The notes below the pieces were generated by a model that saw only the letters and a list, made by a program, of their open reading frames with translations, made no database searches and was not told the origin of the DNA. A DNA stretch of 64,000 nucleotides from Clostridium sp. CAG:343. Its GTDB lineage: Bacteria > Bacillota > Clostridia > TANB77 > CAG-508. Every line of letters begins with the position of its first letter. The stretch's first letter is position 1. The stretch covers positions 1-64,000 of the forward strand of contig FR888054.1 of assembly GCA_000431335.1 (NCBI GenBank), in the 5' to 3' direction. Below are positions 9,817-18,089 of the stretch, piece by piece. The translations under genes and the position numbers were made by a program.

Positions 9817-9839
9817 TTGTCGAATTTTGCGATGAAAAA
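9817..9839 (+). repeat. 23-base dispersed repeat containing a 0A-box-like TTTGTCGAA
   Basis: The 23 bases starting TTGTCGAATTTTGCGATG recur exactly, inverted, at 57523-57545. The left end is TTTGTCGAA (9816-9824), the consensus Spo0A-binding site. It lies in the leader region of the sortase operon. The rest of the 9790-9963 gap is AT-rich, with a short hairpin (AAATCAATTTTTTTGATT) near 9900. Confidence 0.5.
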
Positions 9840-9963
9840 ATCTTTACAAATATAAAAAAATATTGTATTATGTTTACAAGAGTTAACTCAAAATTTTTTA
9901 AATCAATTTTTTTGATTCTTTAATCTATAAAATTTCAAAGAAAAATTATATAAGTTAGGAGGT

Positions 9964-10599
9964 ATGTGTTATATATGCATGTTTCGTTATAGTGCAATAT
10001 ATATTAATATAGTTAGTTTCGTTATATCAATTATAATATTTTTAATTGTAAACTTATTTTTCTCAAATATGTATATATTTACTACAAAAGGAATATTTAA
10101 AATAAGTTTTAAAGTAAATAATGGATATATTCAAAGAAATTCAAATTATGTAGAAGATACAAATACAGAAAAAACAATTGAAGAAGAAGTAGAAAATAAA
10201 AATGATGAATGGTATTTAGAAATTCCTTGTATAAATTTAAAAGCCAATATTAAAGAAGGAACTACTAAAGATATTATGGAAGATTATATTGGACATTTTG
10301 AAGAGACTAAAAAAGATATTGGCAATATTGGATTAGCAGCCCATAATAGAGGGTATAAAAATAATTACTTTCAGAATTTAAAGGAATTAAAGCAAAATGA
10401 TGAAATATATTATAAATATAAAAATGAAAAAAGAAAATATGTTGTTATAAAAAATATTATTATAAAAGATACTGATTGGACTAATTTAGAAGAAAGTGAT
10501 GGCAATATTATTACATTAATTACATGTGTTGAAAACCAACCAGAATATAGAAGATGTGTACAAGGAAAAGAAAAAATAGAAGAAAGAGAGGATTTTTAA
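9964..10599 (+). CDS. Sortase, probably class D/E-like
   Basis: A cysteine transpeptidase of about 206-211 residues that cuts LPXTG-like motifs and joins surface proteins to the wall or to each other. It has an N-terminal signal-anchor helix (about 12-36), then the sortase barrel. The catalytic His is in 'IGLAAHNRG' (near 126), the Cys in 'TLITCVENQ' (near 188) and the Arg in 'PEYRRCV'. AGGAGG (9957-9962) is too close to the ATG at 9964, so the ATG at 9979 is an alternative start. It precedes its likely substrate by 4 bases. The pair forms a sortase-substrate operon. Confidence 0.88.
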   Translation: MCYICMFRYSAIYINIVSFVISIIIFLIVNLFFSNMYIFTTKGIFKISFKVNNGYIQRNSNYVEDTNTEKTIEEEVENKNDEWYLEIPCINLKANIKEGTTKDIMEDYIGHFEETKKDIGNIGLAAHNRGYKNNYFQNLKELKQNDEIYYKYKNEKRKYVVIKNIIIKDTDWTNLEESDGNIITLITCVENQPEYRRCVQGKEKIEEREDF

Positions 10600-10603
10600 T
10601 TTA

Positions 10604-11875
10604 ATGAAAAAAACAAGAAAAATCAATATAGTAAAAATACTTTTAGTTATAAGTATATTATTTATAATAGATTTATTAATCGTTATTAATTCGGTTCGAG
10701 CAGAAAGTTTAAATTCAGCTAATATTTATTCAATAGGAGATTGCGGAAATTTATTAACTTATAAAGGAGTAATAGTAAAAGTAAGTTATGTTCAATACAC
10801 TAAAGATAATGTTAATTATCCTGCTTATTGTTTAGATAAAACAAAACCAGGAGCAGAAACTAGCCCATATGATGTGTCAATCAATAGTGCAATTAAGGAT
10901 GTTGGTCTATGGAGGAGAATTATTAATGGATATCCATATAAAACAATAAAGGAATTAGGAGTAGAAAATAAGGAAGAAGCTTTTACAGCTACAAAACAAG
11001 CAATATACTGTTATATTCATGGAAATAATCCAGAAGATTATGGAGCAATTGGTTCGGCTGGACAAAGAACACTAAATGCTATGAAAAATATAATTAATAA
11101 TGCACAAAATTCTAATGAAACTCAAATTTCAAATACAATTACAATAAATAGAATAGATAGTGAATGGAAACAAGACAGTATAGATAAAAGTTATGCATAT
11201 AAAGTTTATAGTGTACAGGCAGGTAGTAGTATAATGAATTATACTGTTGATGTAACAAAGGAAGGTTCAGAAAGTATAGGAGGAATAAAAATAACAGATG
11301 AAAACAATCAAGAAAAATCGGAGTTTAGTCCAAATGAAAATTTTAAAATTTTAATTCCAATAAATAATATGAAAGAAACTGGAACTTTATATATAAAAGT
11401 AAAATCTAAAGTAGAAACAAAACCAGTATTATATGGAACTGCACCAAGTAGTTCATATCAAGATTATGCTTTAACAGTAGCAACATATGAAGATGGAATA
11501 GGTAATATTAAAGATGAATATAATAAAAATGAAACTAAAATCATTATTATAAAAAAAGATCAAGATGATGGAAAAGTACTAGAGGGCATAGAGTTTCAAT
11601 TGCTAAATGATAAAAAAGAAGTAATATATGCAGATTTAAAAACTGATTCAGATGGAAAAATAGTAATAGAAAATTTAGTTCCAGGTAATTATTATATAAA
11701 AGAAATAAAAACAATAGATGGTTATGAATTATATGAATATCCAATTCAAGTAGAAGTTGGATTTAATCAAGAGGTAAGTGTGACAGTTAATAATAAAAAA
11801 GAAGAAAAGCCACAAATAATTACTAATAAAACTGCGAGTAAAGAAATAAAAAGATTACCTGTTACAGGAATGTAA
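10604..11875 (+). CDS. Sortase substrate with thioester-type and Cna-B domains, ending in LPVTGM
   Basis: A 423-residue secreted protein with an N-terminal signal helix (about 9-32). The N-terminal domain resembles TQXA/thioester adhesin domains: Cys in 'YPAYCLDKTKPG' (near 74) and 'TATKQAIYCYIHG' (near 127-140). A Cna-B domain follows at about 305-385 ('IIKKDQDDGKVLEGIEFQLL' to 'DGYELYEYPIQVEV'), of the kind often stiffened by isopeptide bonds. The protein stops immediately after 'KRLPVTGM': it has the sortase motif but no membrane helix or basic tail. The next bases contain stops in frame, so this is not an obvious frameshift. It lies four bases after the sortase gene and is probably its substrate. 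Confidence 0.88.
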   Translation: MKKTRKINIVKILLVISILFIIDLLIVINSVRAESLNSANIYSIGDCGNLLTYKGVIVKVSYVQYTKDNVNYPAYCLDKTKPGAETSPYDVSINSAIKDVGLWRRIINGYPYKTIKELGVENKEEAFTATKQAIYCYIHGNNPEDYGAIGSAGQRTLNAMKNIINNAQNSNETQISNTITINRIDSEWKQDSIDKSYAYKVYSVQAGSSIMNYTVDVTKEGSESIGGIKITDENNQEKSEFSPNENFKILIPINNMKETGTLYIKVKSKVETKPVLYGTAPSSSYQDYALTVATYEDGIGNIKDEYNKNETKIIIIKKDQDDGKVLEGIEFQLLNDKKEVIYADLKTDSDGKIVIENLVPGNYYIKEIKTIDGYELYEYPIQVEVGFNQEVSVTVNNKKEEKPQIITNKTASKEIKRLPVTGM

Positions 11876-11882
11876 TGAGATA

Positions 11883-11924
11883 AGCAACTAGTATATAATA
11901 TACATTGTATTAGTTGCTTTTTAT
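11883..11924 (+). terminator. Terminator after the sortase operon
   Basis: AAGCAACTA pairs with TAGTTGCTT around an AT-rich middle, followed by a TTTTTA tract. Confidence 0.7.
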
Positions 11925-11976
11925 TTATTATTTAAATTATGAATATATAAAATATTGACTTTTGCATAAAAAACAT

Positions 11977-12440
11977 TACAATTCAGTAAGAAATGATTAT
12001 GATGTCTAAGTTTTGGCTCACTATAACACTTAAATTTTATTTAATGACGTTTGATTGGAATGAAAAATAGAAAATCTTTTACAAGAAAATGAGTAATGTT
12101 CACGGGCAAAATTATTATTATATAAATTTAAACTTTTCTCGGTTCAATACATAATCTAAGAATTTCTAAAATAATTTAATGGCACCCTTTCACTTAGTCC
12201 GAGCTAAAGCTCGACGCGAACATTTTCCATTAAATTATTTAAGAAATTCTAAGATTACTCCAATCACATTTGAAAAGTTTAAATTTATATAATAATAATT
12301 TTGAGTCTGAGTGAAAGCGCCTTGTTTTCTTGTATTAGATTTCCTTTTTGAATGAAATGAAAAGACATTAAATAAAATCTAAGTGTTATAGTTGGAGCCA
12401 ATGCTTGGACATCATAAGCATTTTTTACTGACCTGTAACA
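11977..12440. mobile_element. MITE-like long imperfect palindrome (about 460 bp)
   Basis: The two ends are inverted copies of one about 70-base unit (11977-12045 inverted; 12366-12440 direct). Inside, further segments pair in nested order: ATTATTATATAAATTTAAACTTTTC (seen as its two halves at 12112-12139 and 12272-12299), then AATCTAAGAATTTCTAAAATA with its partner at 12227-12256, leaving a central loop near 12190-12225. There is no reading frame. The whole region could fold into one very long hairpin. A third copy of the end unit is at 7396-7468. It fills most of the 630-base gap between the Cna-B gene and the transglycosylase gene. I infer a non-autonomous mobile element. Confidence 0.6.
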
Positions 12441-12458
12441 GTATTTTTTCAAACCTAC

Positions 12459-12487
12459 TTTTCAAAAAACAAACTTTCTTGTATAAT
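12459..12487 (+). promoter_or_regulatory. Probable promoter of the transglycosylase gene
   Basis: TTTTCA (12459-12464) and a perfect TATAAT (12482-12487) are separated by 17 bases; the start codon is 22 bases further on. Confidence 0.5.
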
Positions 12488-12509
12488 ATAAAAAAAGGGT
12501 GATAAATTT

Positions 12510-13196
12510 ATGAAAATACTAAAAAAATTATTAATTTTCTTATTAATTTTACTACTACTTGTTAGTACTTTTATTTTTCTAATTGGTTTTGGATATTACT
12601 CTAAAACCCTCCATGAGAAATCTCTAACATCTCGTGTAGAAGAAGTAACTAGTAAAAAACATTTTGTTCCTTTTGAACAATTACCTAAAAATTATATTAA
12701 CGCAGTAATTGCTGTAGAAGATCATCGCTACTATGAGCATGGACCTGTTGATTTTATTGGTATTGCTAGGGCCTTGTATACTAATATTAGAGATGGAGAA
12801 TTTGATGAAGGTGGAAGTACTATTACACAACAAGTTGCAAAAAATATTATTTTTAATCAAGATAAAACTTTAATTAGAAAAATAGGTGAAATTTTTGGTG
12901 CTTACGATTTAGAAAAAAATTACTCTAAAGATGAAATACTAGCATTATATGTAAATTCAAATTATTTTGGTGATGGTTATTATGGAATCTATGCTGCAAG
13001 TATGGGATATTATAAAAAAGAACCCAAAGATTTAACTTTAGAAGAAGCTTCTATGTTAGCTGGAATTCCAAATGCTCCTTCTGTTTATTCACCTTCTATA
13101 AATCCTGACTTAGCCAAAAAAAGGCAATCTCATGTTTTAAATGCAATGGTTCAGTATGGATACATTACAGAAGAAGAAGCTAATTCAATTAAATAG
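12510..13196 (+). CDS. Monofunctional peptidoglycan glycosyltransferase (GT51)
   Basis: A 228-residue membrane-anchored enzyme that polymerises lipid II into glycan strands. It has one N-terminal helix (about 5-28), then the GT51 domain: motif 1 with the catalytic Glu in 'AVEDHRYYEHGPVD' (near 69), motif 2 'GGSTITQQVAKN', motif 3 'KIGEIFGAYDLEKNYSKDEI', and 'LYVNSNYFGDGYYGIYAAS'. No transpeptidase domain follows, so it is a stand-alone transglycosylase, shorter than class A penicillin-binding proteins. It has a GGGTGA ribosome site and its own promoter. A terminator separates it from the deacetylase gene. Confidence 0.93.
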   Translation: MKILKKLLIFLLILLLLVSTFIFLIGFGYYSKTLHEKSLTSRVEEVTSKKHFVPFEQLPKNYINAVIAVEDHRYYEHGPVDFIGIARALYTNIRDGEFDEGGSTITQQVAKNIIFNQDKTLIRKIGEIFGAYDLEKNYSKDEILALYVNSNYFGDGYYGIYAASMGYYKKEPKDLTLEEASMLAGIPNAPSVYSPSINPDLAKKRQSHVLNAMVQYGYITEEEANSIK

Positions 13197-13201
13197 TAAA
13201 T

Positions 13202-13233
13202 AAAAGTCATAAAAAATTTTTTATGACTTTTTT
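13202..13233 (+). terminator. Terminator after the transglycosylase gene
   Basis: AAAAGTCATAAAAAA pairs with TTTTTTATGACTTTT, ending in a T run. Confidence 0.75.
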
Positions 13234-13271
13234 ATTTTCTGTTACATATATTTAAAATAAGGAGTTTAATT

Positions 13272-14054
13272 ATGAGAATTTTAATTTTTAATAAAAAGTT
13301 TTTAATTTTTATGTGCATTATATTTTTTATAATATTTTCTATGTATTTCTATTATCATAATCCATTTTCCATGGCTGTTGAGCTTTCAATAAACAATGGC
13401 TTGGATGATAACGCAAAAGAAAAAATAATGTCTTTAACAAAAGGAACTGAAAAAATTGCATATTTAACTTTTGATGATGGACCTACTCTTAGAGCTACGC
13501 CTAGGGTATTAGATATACTTAAAGAAGAAAATGTAAAAGCTTCATTTTTTGTTATTGGAAAGTATGTAGATAAACATCCTGAACTAGTAAAGAGAGCTTA
13601 TGATGATGGTCATTATATTGCAAATCATGGTTATGATCATAGTAATAAAAAATTATACGAGAGTAATGCTAGTTTTATTAATGAAGTAAAAAAAACTGAT
13701 ATCGAAATTGGAAAAGCGATTGGCATTGATAATTATTGTTCTCATATATTTCGATTTCCAAATGGTTATATGTCTCCAAACAATAAATCTCAAAAAAAGG
13801 TAAGTGCCAAGCTTCTTCAAGAAATGGATTATGTATATGTAGATTGGAATTGTTTAAATAATGATTCTGTAAAAAAATATTCTAATTATCAATTATTAAA
13901 CAATCTTAAAAAATCTGCTAAAAACAAAGGAACTTTAGTTGTTCTAATGCATGATACTTCTGATGTTAATGATACTCCTAGTATTTTAAAAGATTCCATA
14001 GATTATTTAAAAAGTGAAGGTTATGTATTTCAAAATTTTTATGATTTATTGTAA
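13272..14054 (+). CDS. Membrane-anchored polysaccharide deacetylase (NodB domain)
   Basis: A 260-residue CE4 family protein that probably removes N-acetyl groups from peptidoglycan or another wall glycan. It has an N-terminal signal-anchor helix (about 8-27). NodB motif 1 is 'AYLTFDDGPT' with both Asp residues (near 66); motif 2 with the two metal-binding His is 'IANHGYDHS' (near 118). Motif 3 is altered to 'FRFPNGY' instead of the usual RPP(Y/G); the late motif 'GTLVVLMHD' supplies the final His. Together with the transglycosylase it forms a short wall-modifying stretch. The gene has its own AAGGAG site and terminators on both sides. Confidence 0.9.
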   Translation: MRILIFNKKFLIFMCIIFFIIFSMYFYYHNPFSMAVELSINNGLDDNAKEKIMSLTKGTEKIAYLTFDDGPTLRATPRVLDILKEENVKASFFVIGKYVDKHPELVKRAYDDGHYIANHGYDHSNKKLYESNASFINEVKKTDIEIGKAIGIDNYCSHIFRFPNGYMSPNNKSQKKVSAKLLQEMDYVYVDWNCLNNDSVKKYSNYQLLNNLKKSAKNKGTLVVLMHDTSDVNDTPSILKDSIDYLKSEGYVFQNFYDLL

Positions 14055-14059
14055 TATAA

Positions 14060-14098
14060 AAAGAACAGTATAATTCAAAATAATTATACTGTTCTTTC
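14060..14098. terminator. Bidirectional terminator between convergent genes
   Basis: AAGAACAGTATAATT pairs with AATTATACTGTTCTT, flanked by A and T tracts on either side. It lies between the deacetylase gene (+) and the glucan-synthase fragment (minus). Confidence 0.75.
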
Positions 14099-14108
14099 TA
14101 TAAATGAT

Positions 14109-14597
14109 TTACATAGTCACCTCAATTTGATATATATTTCTGCTTCCATCTAATTTAATATAATTTTCTATCTTCTCGCCATTTAATTTTATCTCAGAAA
14201 CTCCCATATTCTTTCCATTTGTATTTTTTATTCTAATATTATAAATACTTTCTTTCCATTTGTATTGAATTTGGTATTCTTTCCATTCTTTTGGAATGCA
14301 TGGTTCTATCTTCATATATCCCTTTTCTATTTTTAATCCTAATATATATTCAATTCCCGCTTTATAATACCAGCTACTTGACCCTGTATACCATGTCCAA
14401 CCACCTTGTCCTGCTAAATTACTTGCTCCATAAACATCTGCAGCAATAACATATGGCTCTACTTTATACTTTTTACTTGCTTCTTTTGTCCTTGCATGTT
14501 CAATCGGATTTATCATTCTGTATAGTTCTGTTGCTTTATCTCCAAATCCTAACATTGTCTCTGCTATAATAACCCATATTGCACTATGTGTGTATTG
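14109..14597 (-). pseudogene. C-terminal fragment of the interrupted GH94/glucan synthase gene
   Basis: These 160 or so codons complete the GH94 domain of the large gene at 21634-29304. Reading from the 12-bp junction repeat, the frame gives 'QYTHSAIWVIIAETMLG', joining exactly to the 'RENGGQYTH' that ends the native part of the upstream fragment. It includes the GH94 tail pattern 'GGWTWYTGSSSWYYKAGIEY'. The segment has no start signal of its own at the junction; an internal ATG (14555) has no good ribosome site. It is separated from its other half by the 7.06-kb element. Confidence 0.88.
14586..14597 (+). repeat. Left junction repeat (att core)
   Basis: ATGTGTGTATTG, identical to 21649-21660. 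On the coding strand it is the CAA-TAC-ACA-CAT (QYTH) part of the glucan synthase gene. The recombinase stop codon lies 19 bases away. Confidence 0.8.
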
Positions 14598-14615
14598 TTG
14601 TTGTGGACATTTTTT

Positions 14616-16245
14616 CTATCCTACTTTTTTCTCATATTCTTTTCTAGCACATATAAAATTATTATTTAAATCTTGTAATGGTTTAAAATTGAAATAAATA
14701 TCAACTTGCTTGTCGCTATGAATTTCAATTTTTTCTATAAATTCTCTAATTATTTCTTTTGTTGGTTTTTCCATATTAAGAAACTCTTCTATCAAATTAT
14801 CTAATCTATTATCATTTTTTGTCTTATCACTTTCTCCTGATAGCTCTTGTTCAAGCTCTTTGATGTTTTGTTCATATCCTCTAACCAATTCTTTTATTCT
14901 ATTTGCATTTTTCATATATTCCTCAAGTGTTATAATTCCTGCCAGTCTATCATCATACATTACTTCCAACTTTCTAGTTTCACTCTCTACCTGCTGTTTA
15001 AAAGATTCTATTTGTTTTTTTATATCTATTTCTTTTGATTGTTTTGTTTTTGTTTGTTTTGCAATTTCTTCTAGTTTTTTTGTATTGGTATATTCTTTAC
15101 AAACTTCTCTTAAAACTTCTAGCATTTGTTCTTCAAAAACTTGATAATTAAAATTGTGTGGTGAACATACATCAAATTTTCCAAACCTTCCATATCTTTG
15201 GCATCTACCATAAATATTTCCGTTTTTATCTGGACTTCTTATTCCAATATATCCTTTGCAATCATAACATCTAAGTAATCCCTTAAATAAGTAATCATTT
15301 TGAACTACTCTTGAGCCTTTAGTTGCTTGAATTACTTTTTTTGCTCTTTCAAAATCCTCTTTACTTATAATAGCTTCGTGCATATTTTCTACTTTTATCC
15401 AATCTTCTTCTGGTAAATCTATAAATTTTTTAGATTTAAAACTTACTTTCTTTCTTTTTCCTTGTATAACTGTTCCTGTATAAATTTCATTTGAAAGAAT
15501 AAATCTTACTGTAGATTGTTGCCATAGTCCATAAGTTAAAGACTTTGTTCCCCTTTTTCTCTTGTTATAATCTGATGGAATTGGAATCTTCTTTTTACTT
15601 AAATAATCTGCTATTTGCATTGTACCAAACCCTGCTAAATATTTTTCATATATTAGTTTTACTACATTTGCTGCTTCTTCATCTATTATTAAATGGTATT
15701 TATTTTCTGGATCTTTTTTATAGCCATAAGGTGCTGTTCCTAAATATTCTCCAAGATTTCTTTTTGATTGTAATACACTATTTATTTTCTTTGATGTATC
15801 TTTTGCATACATTTCATTTAATATTGATTTAAATGGTGCTATATCATTGTTTGATGTATTATAAGCCGTATCTATATTGTCTAATATTGCAACAAACCTT
15901 ACTTCATGTTCTGGAAAATATGTTTCAATGTATAATCCTGATTGCACATAATTTCTACCTAGTCTTGATAAGTCTTTCGTGACGATCATATTGATTTTAC
16001 CGAGTTTCAATATCTGCTATCATTCTATTAAATGCAGGTCTATCAAAACTTGTACCACTTACACCATCATCAACGTATTCTGATATAAAGTTTAGTTTGT
16101 TTTCTTTGATATATTGCATTAGCAAAGTTCTTTGGTTTCCAATACTTTCACTTTCTTGATATTTTTCTTTTTCTTCATCTTCTCTTGAAAGCCTTATATA
16201 TATGCCTACTTTATAATCAATATTATTCATTATTGTATAGCTCAC
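14616..16245 (-). CDS. Large serine recombinase, read through a +1 shift at a CGG codon
   Basis: A 542-residue site-specific recombinase of the TndX/large serine integrase type. The catalytic Ser is in 'VGIYIRLSREDE' (near 19). The resolvase core then reads 'VDDGVSGTSFDRPAFNRM', where the frame is broken at ACT-CGG-TAA (CGG at 16000-16002). Skipping the C continues as 'GKINMIVTKDLSRLGRNY', a conserved catalytic-core segment. After that come the 'Recombinase' domain, a zinc ribbon ('LLRCYDCKGYIGIR', near 328) and a C-terminal coiled coil. A GTG start at 16245 has a GGAGG site. Its 3' end abuts the left end of the element. In the 0 frame, a stop follows directly after CGG, so without shifting no active enzyme is made. 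Confidence 0.9.
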
Positions 16246-16343
16246 ATTTACCTCCTTACTTGCTATGTAAAGATAATGAGATAATATTGATACTCTTTGC
16301 AAGTATTATAACATATTATCTCACTAAATACCATTATTTTACT

Positions 16344-16481
16344 TTAATTTTTCTTCAGACAATAATTTCCAAATGCTCTTTCTATTATTTTCTCTAATGC
16401 TTCTCCTTTTTCATTAAATATAATATTTATTTTAAAATTCTTTTTCTTTTTATACTTTTTCTTTTCTTTTCTTTCTTGCAT
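16344..16481 (-). CDS. Small basic protein preceding the recombinase
   Basis: A 45-residue protein opening with a Lys-rich stretch and continuing 'NIIFNEKGEALEKIIERAFG' before ending 'NYCLKKN'. A strong AAAGGAGTGAG site lies before the ATG. Small basic frames of this kind are common just upstream of serine recombinase genes in clostridial mobilizable elements, where they have been suspected of helping excision. That role is inference here. It lies 98 bases upstream of the recombinase start. Confidence 0.55.
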   Translation of the reverse strand: MQERKEKKKYKKKKNFKINIIFNEKGEALEKIIERAFGNYCLKKN

Positions 16482-16860
16482 AAATCTCACTCCTTTAGTT
16501 GTAATTATTTCCAATTTTTCCTTACTTTATACAATACACTCTGCTATGTCTTATCAATTTAAAAACCACAAGTGGATTTAATCCCATATGAGATTTGCCC
16601 TCATTCCTCTTTTTAGAGAATCGCCCCTTCACATCACGTTAGCCAGACGAAAGTTTCATTATCTGTGCTTGTAGTTTGCTATTCAATTTTCAATGTGCTT
16701 TACTGTGATAGAAAATAATTATTTACACGTGCTATTTTCTACTTGCGATTTTTATTATAAGAGCCTTAAAAAGTGTTGTAAATACTTTTTTGCAAGTCTA
16801 TAGATAAATTAAAAATTGAAATAGCTATATTCTATTTTTGAAAATGGAGGAAACATTGAT
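16482..16860. other. Non-coding leader and intergenic region of the element
   Basis: About 380 bases without a gene. On the minus strand it forms a long leader to the small protein and recombinase, with moderately GC-rich stretches (for example near 16600-16660) unlike the surrounding AT-rich DNA, which suggests a structured RNA or protein-binding site. A candidate MobV-type oriT is at 16768-16791. Divergent transcription towards the DUF6076 remnant starts from its right end (GGAGG at about 16846). Confidence 0.35.
16768..16791. other. Candidate MobV-type oriT
   Basis: AAAAAGTGTTGTAAATACTT followed by TTTT resembles the AAGTGTG...ACTTT core of origins nicked by MobV relaxases. The core AAAAAGTGTTGTA also occurs inverted near 19395-19412, upstream of the relaxase remnant. 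This is a motif-level resemblance only. Confidence 0.25.
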
Positions 16861-17907
16861 ATGATAACTAATTTTACACTTAAGAATAATAAAATTGTAA
16901 TAAAAAATGATAGGAGAATTTTTTGGTGCTACTCATGATTTTGAATATAATATTGGAGATAAATTATATGAATTTGCAATAATGAGTTATGAATATTTTG
17001 ATAAATTGAAAACAATGTATACTGGGTTAATAGAACTTGTATGTTCTGCTAAAGAAGCAAATATTATGGATGAAAAATTAGATTGTTTCTTTAAAATGTT
17101 TCAAATAGTTAGAGCGTGTTTAGAATTTTCGCCATATACTCATTTTTATACACAAGTCTTAATAGATATAATAGAAAATCTTATAAAAAAAAGACTGATT
17201 TAAAAAAGCGATTAGAATTGATAAGTAAATATTCTAATAACTCTATTGTAAAAAATTTAAGTACAGAAGAAAGACTATATTTATATGAGGCAAAAAGATT
17301 TTTTGACATACACTATCTTAATACTAATCCAGCACATGCAATCTTTTTAGATACCAAATTTAAAACAAAATATGTCTGTAATAAAGGATTATCACTACAA
17401 GAGAGAAGATTAGATGTAGAAGATGTAGTTAAATTAATCAAAGAAAAACATATTGCTGTAGAAGAAGTCTATGAATTAGAAAGTTCTGAAGAACAAATTA
17501 GATTTGAGTTATTTAAAGTAATTCAAAATAATTTTACTATCAATAAATGTGAAAATTGTGGAAAATTATTTATTCCTGTAACCAGTAGTAAAAATCCAAA
17601 TCAAAAAGGAAAAAATGGCCAAAAATATTGCAATAGCTTATATTTAGATACTGGAAAAACTTGTAAAGAAATTGGAGCATTAAATAAACAAAAAGAAAAA
17701 GTTCAAAATAGTTCAATTTTAAAGGAATACAACAGAGAATATAAAAGAATGCATGGTTTACACTATAATCATACGAAAGAATTTAAAGAAAAGCAATTCA
17801 AAGAATGGTCTGAAAAAGCTAGAGAATTAAGAGATACTTATACTAATGAACAAATAGAAGATTTTAAAATAGAATTGAAGAAATTAAGTGATTTGTATTG
17901 GAAATAG
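16861..17907 (+). pseudogene. Decayed DUF6076-like gene with frame breaks
   Basis: The C-terminal part has a four-Cys zinc-finger-like segment, 'CENCGKLFIPVTSSKNP' followed by 'QKYCNSLY' and 'GKTCKEIGA', typical of DUF6076 proteins carried by clostridial mobile elements. It is read in pieces. A start at 16861 with a good GGAGG site runs into another frame near 16910 ('GEFFGATHDFEYNIGDKLYE'). That frame stops at 17203, and the third piece continues after a run of eight A (17186-17193), where ATA-AAA-AAA-AG could allow a -1 slip. None of these breaks involves CGG. I regard the gene as decayed, though slippage at the A run could rescue the last break. Function unknown. Confidence 0.6.
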
Positions 17908-18002
17908 AAAAGTATACATATATTCAATTTTTCAATTTACTAATACATATACTTTTATAATTCATATTTTAACACTCCAACTCCCTATTAAAAAATATAT
18001 AA

Positions 18003-18045
18003 AAAAGAAGGAGGAACTCTGAAATTTCAAAGTTCTCTCCTTCTA
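18003..18045 (-). terminator. Terminator of the DGR-type target gene
   Basis: GAAGGAGAGAACTTTGA pairs with TCAGAGTTCCTCCTTC (minus strand) and is followed by TTTTTTA. Confidence 0.8.
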
Positions 18046-18089
18046 TCTGTGTTTGGAAACAAATTAGGATAGTTTTACAGTGGTCAGTG

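Noticed and set aside
11960..12460. CRISPR array in the repeated region near 12 kb
   Set aside because: It is one large palindrome with inverted ends, not regularly spaced direct repeats.
16907..17203. DUF6076 break as another CGG-type shift
   Set aside because: There is no CGG; the breaks lie near 16910 and at an A8 run.
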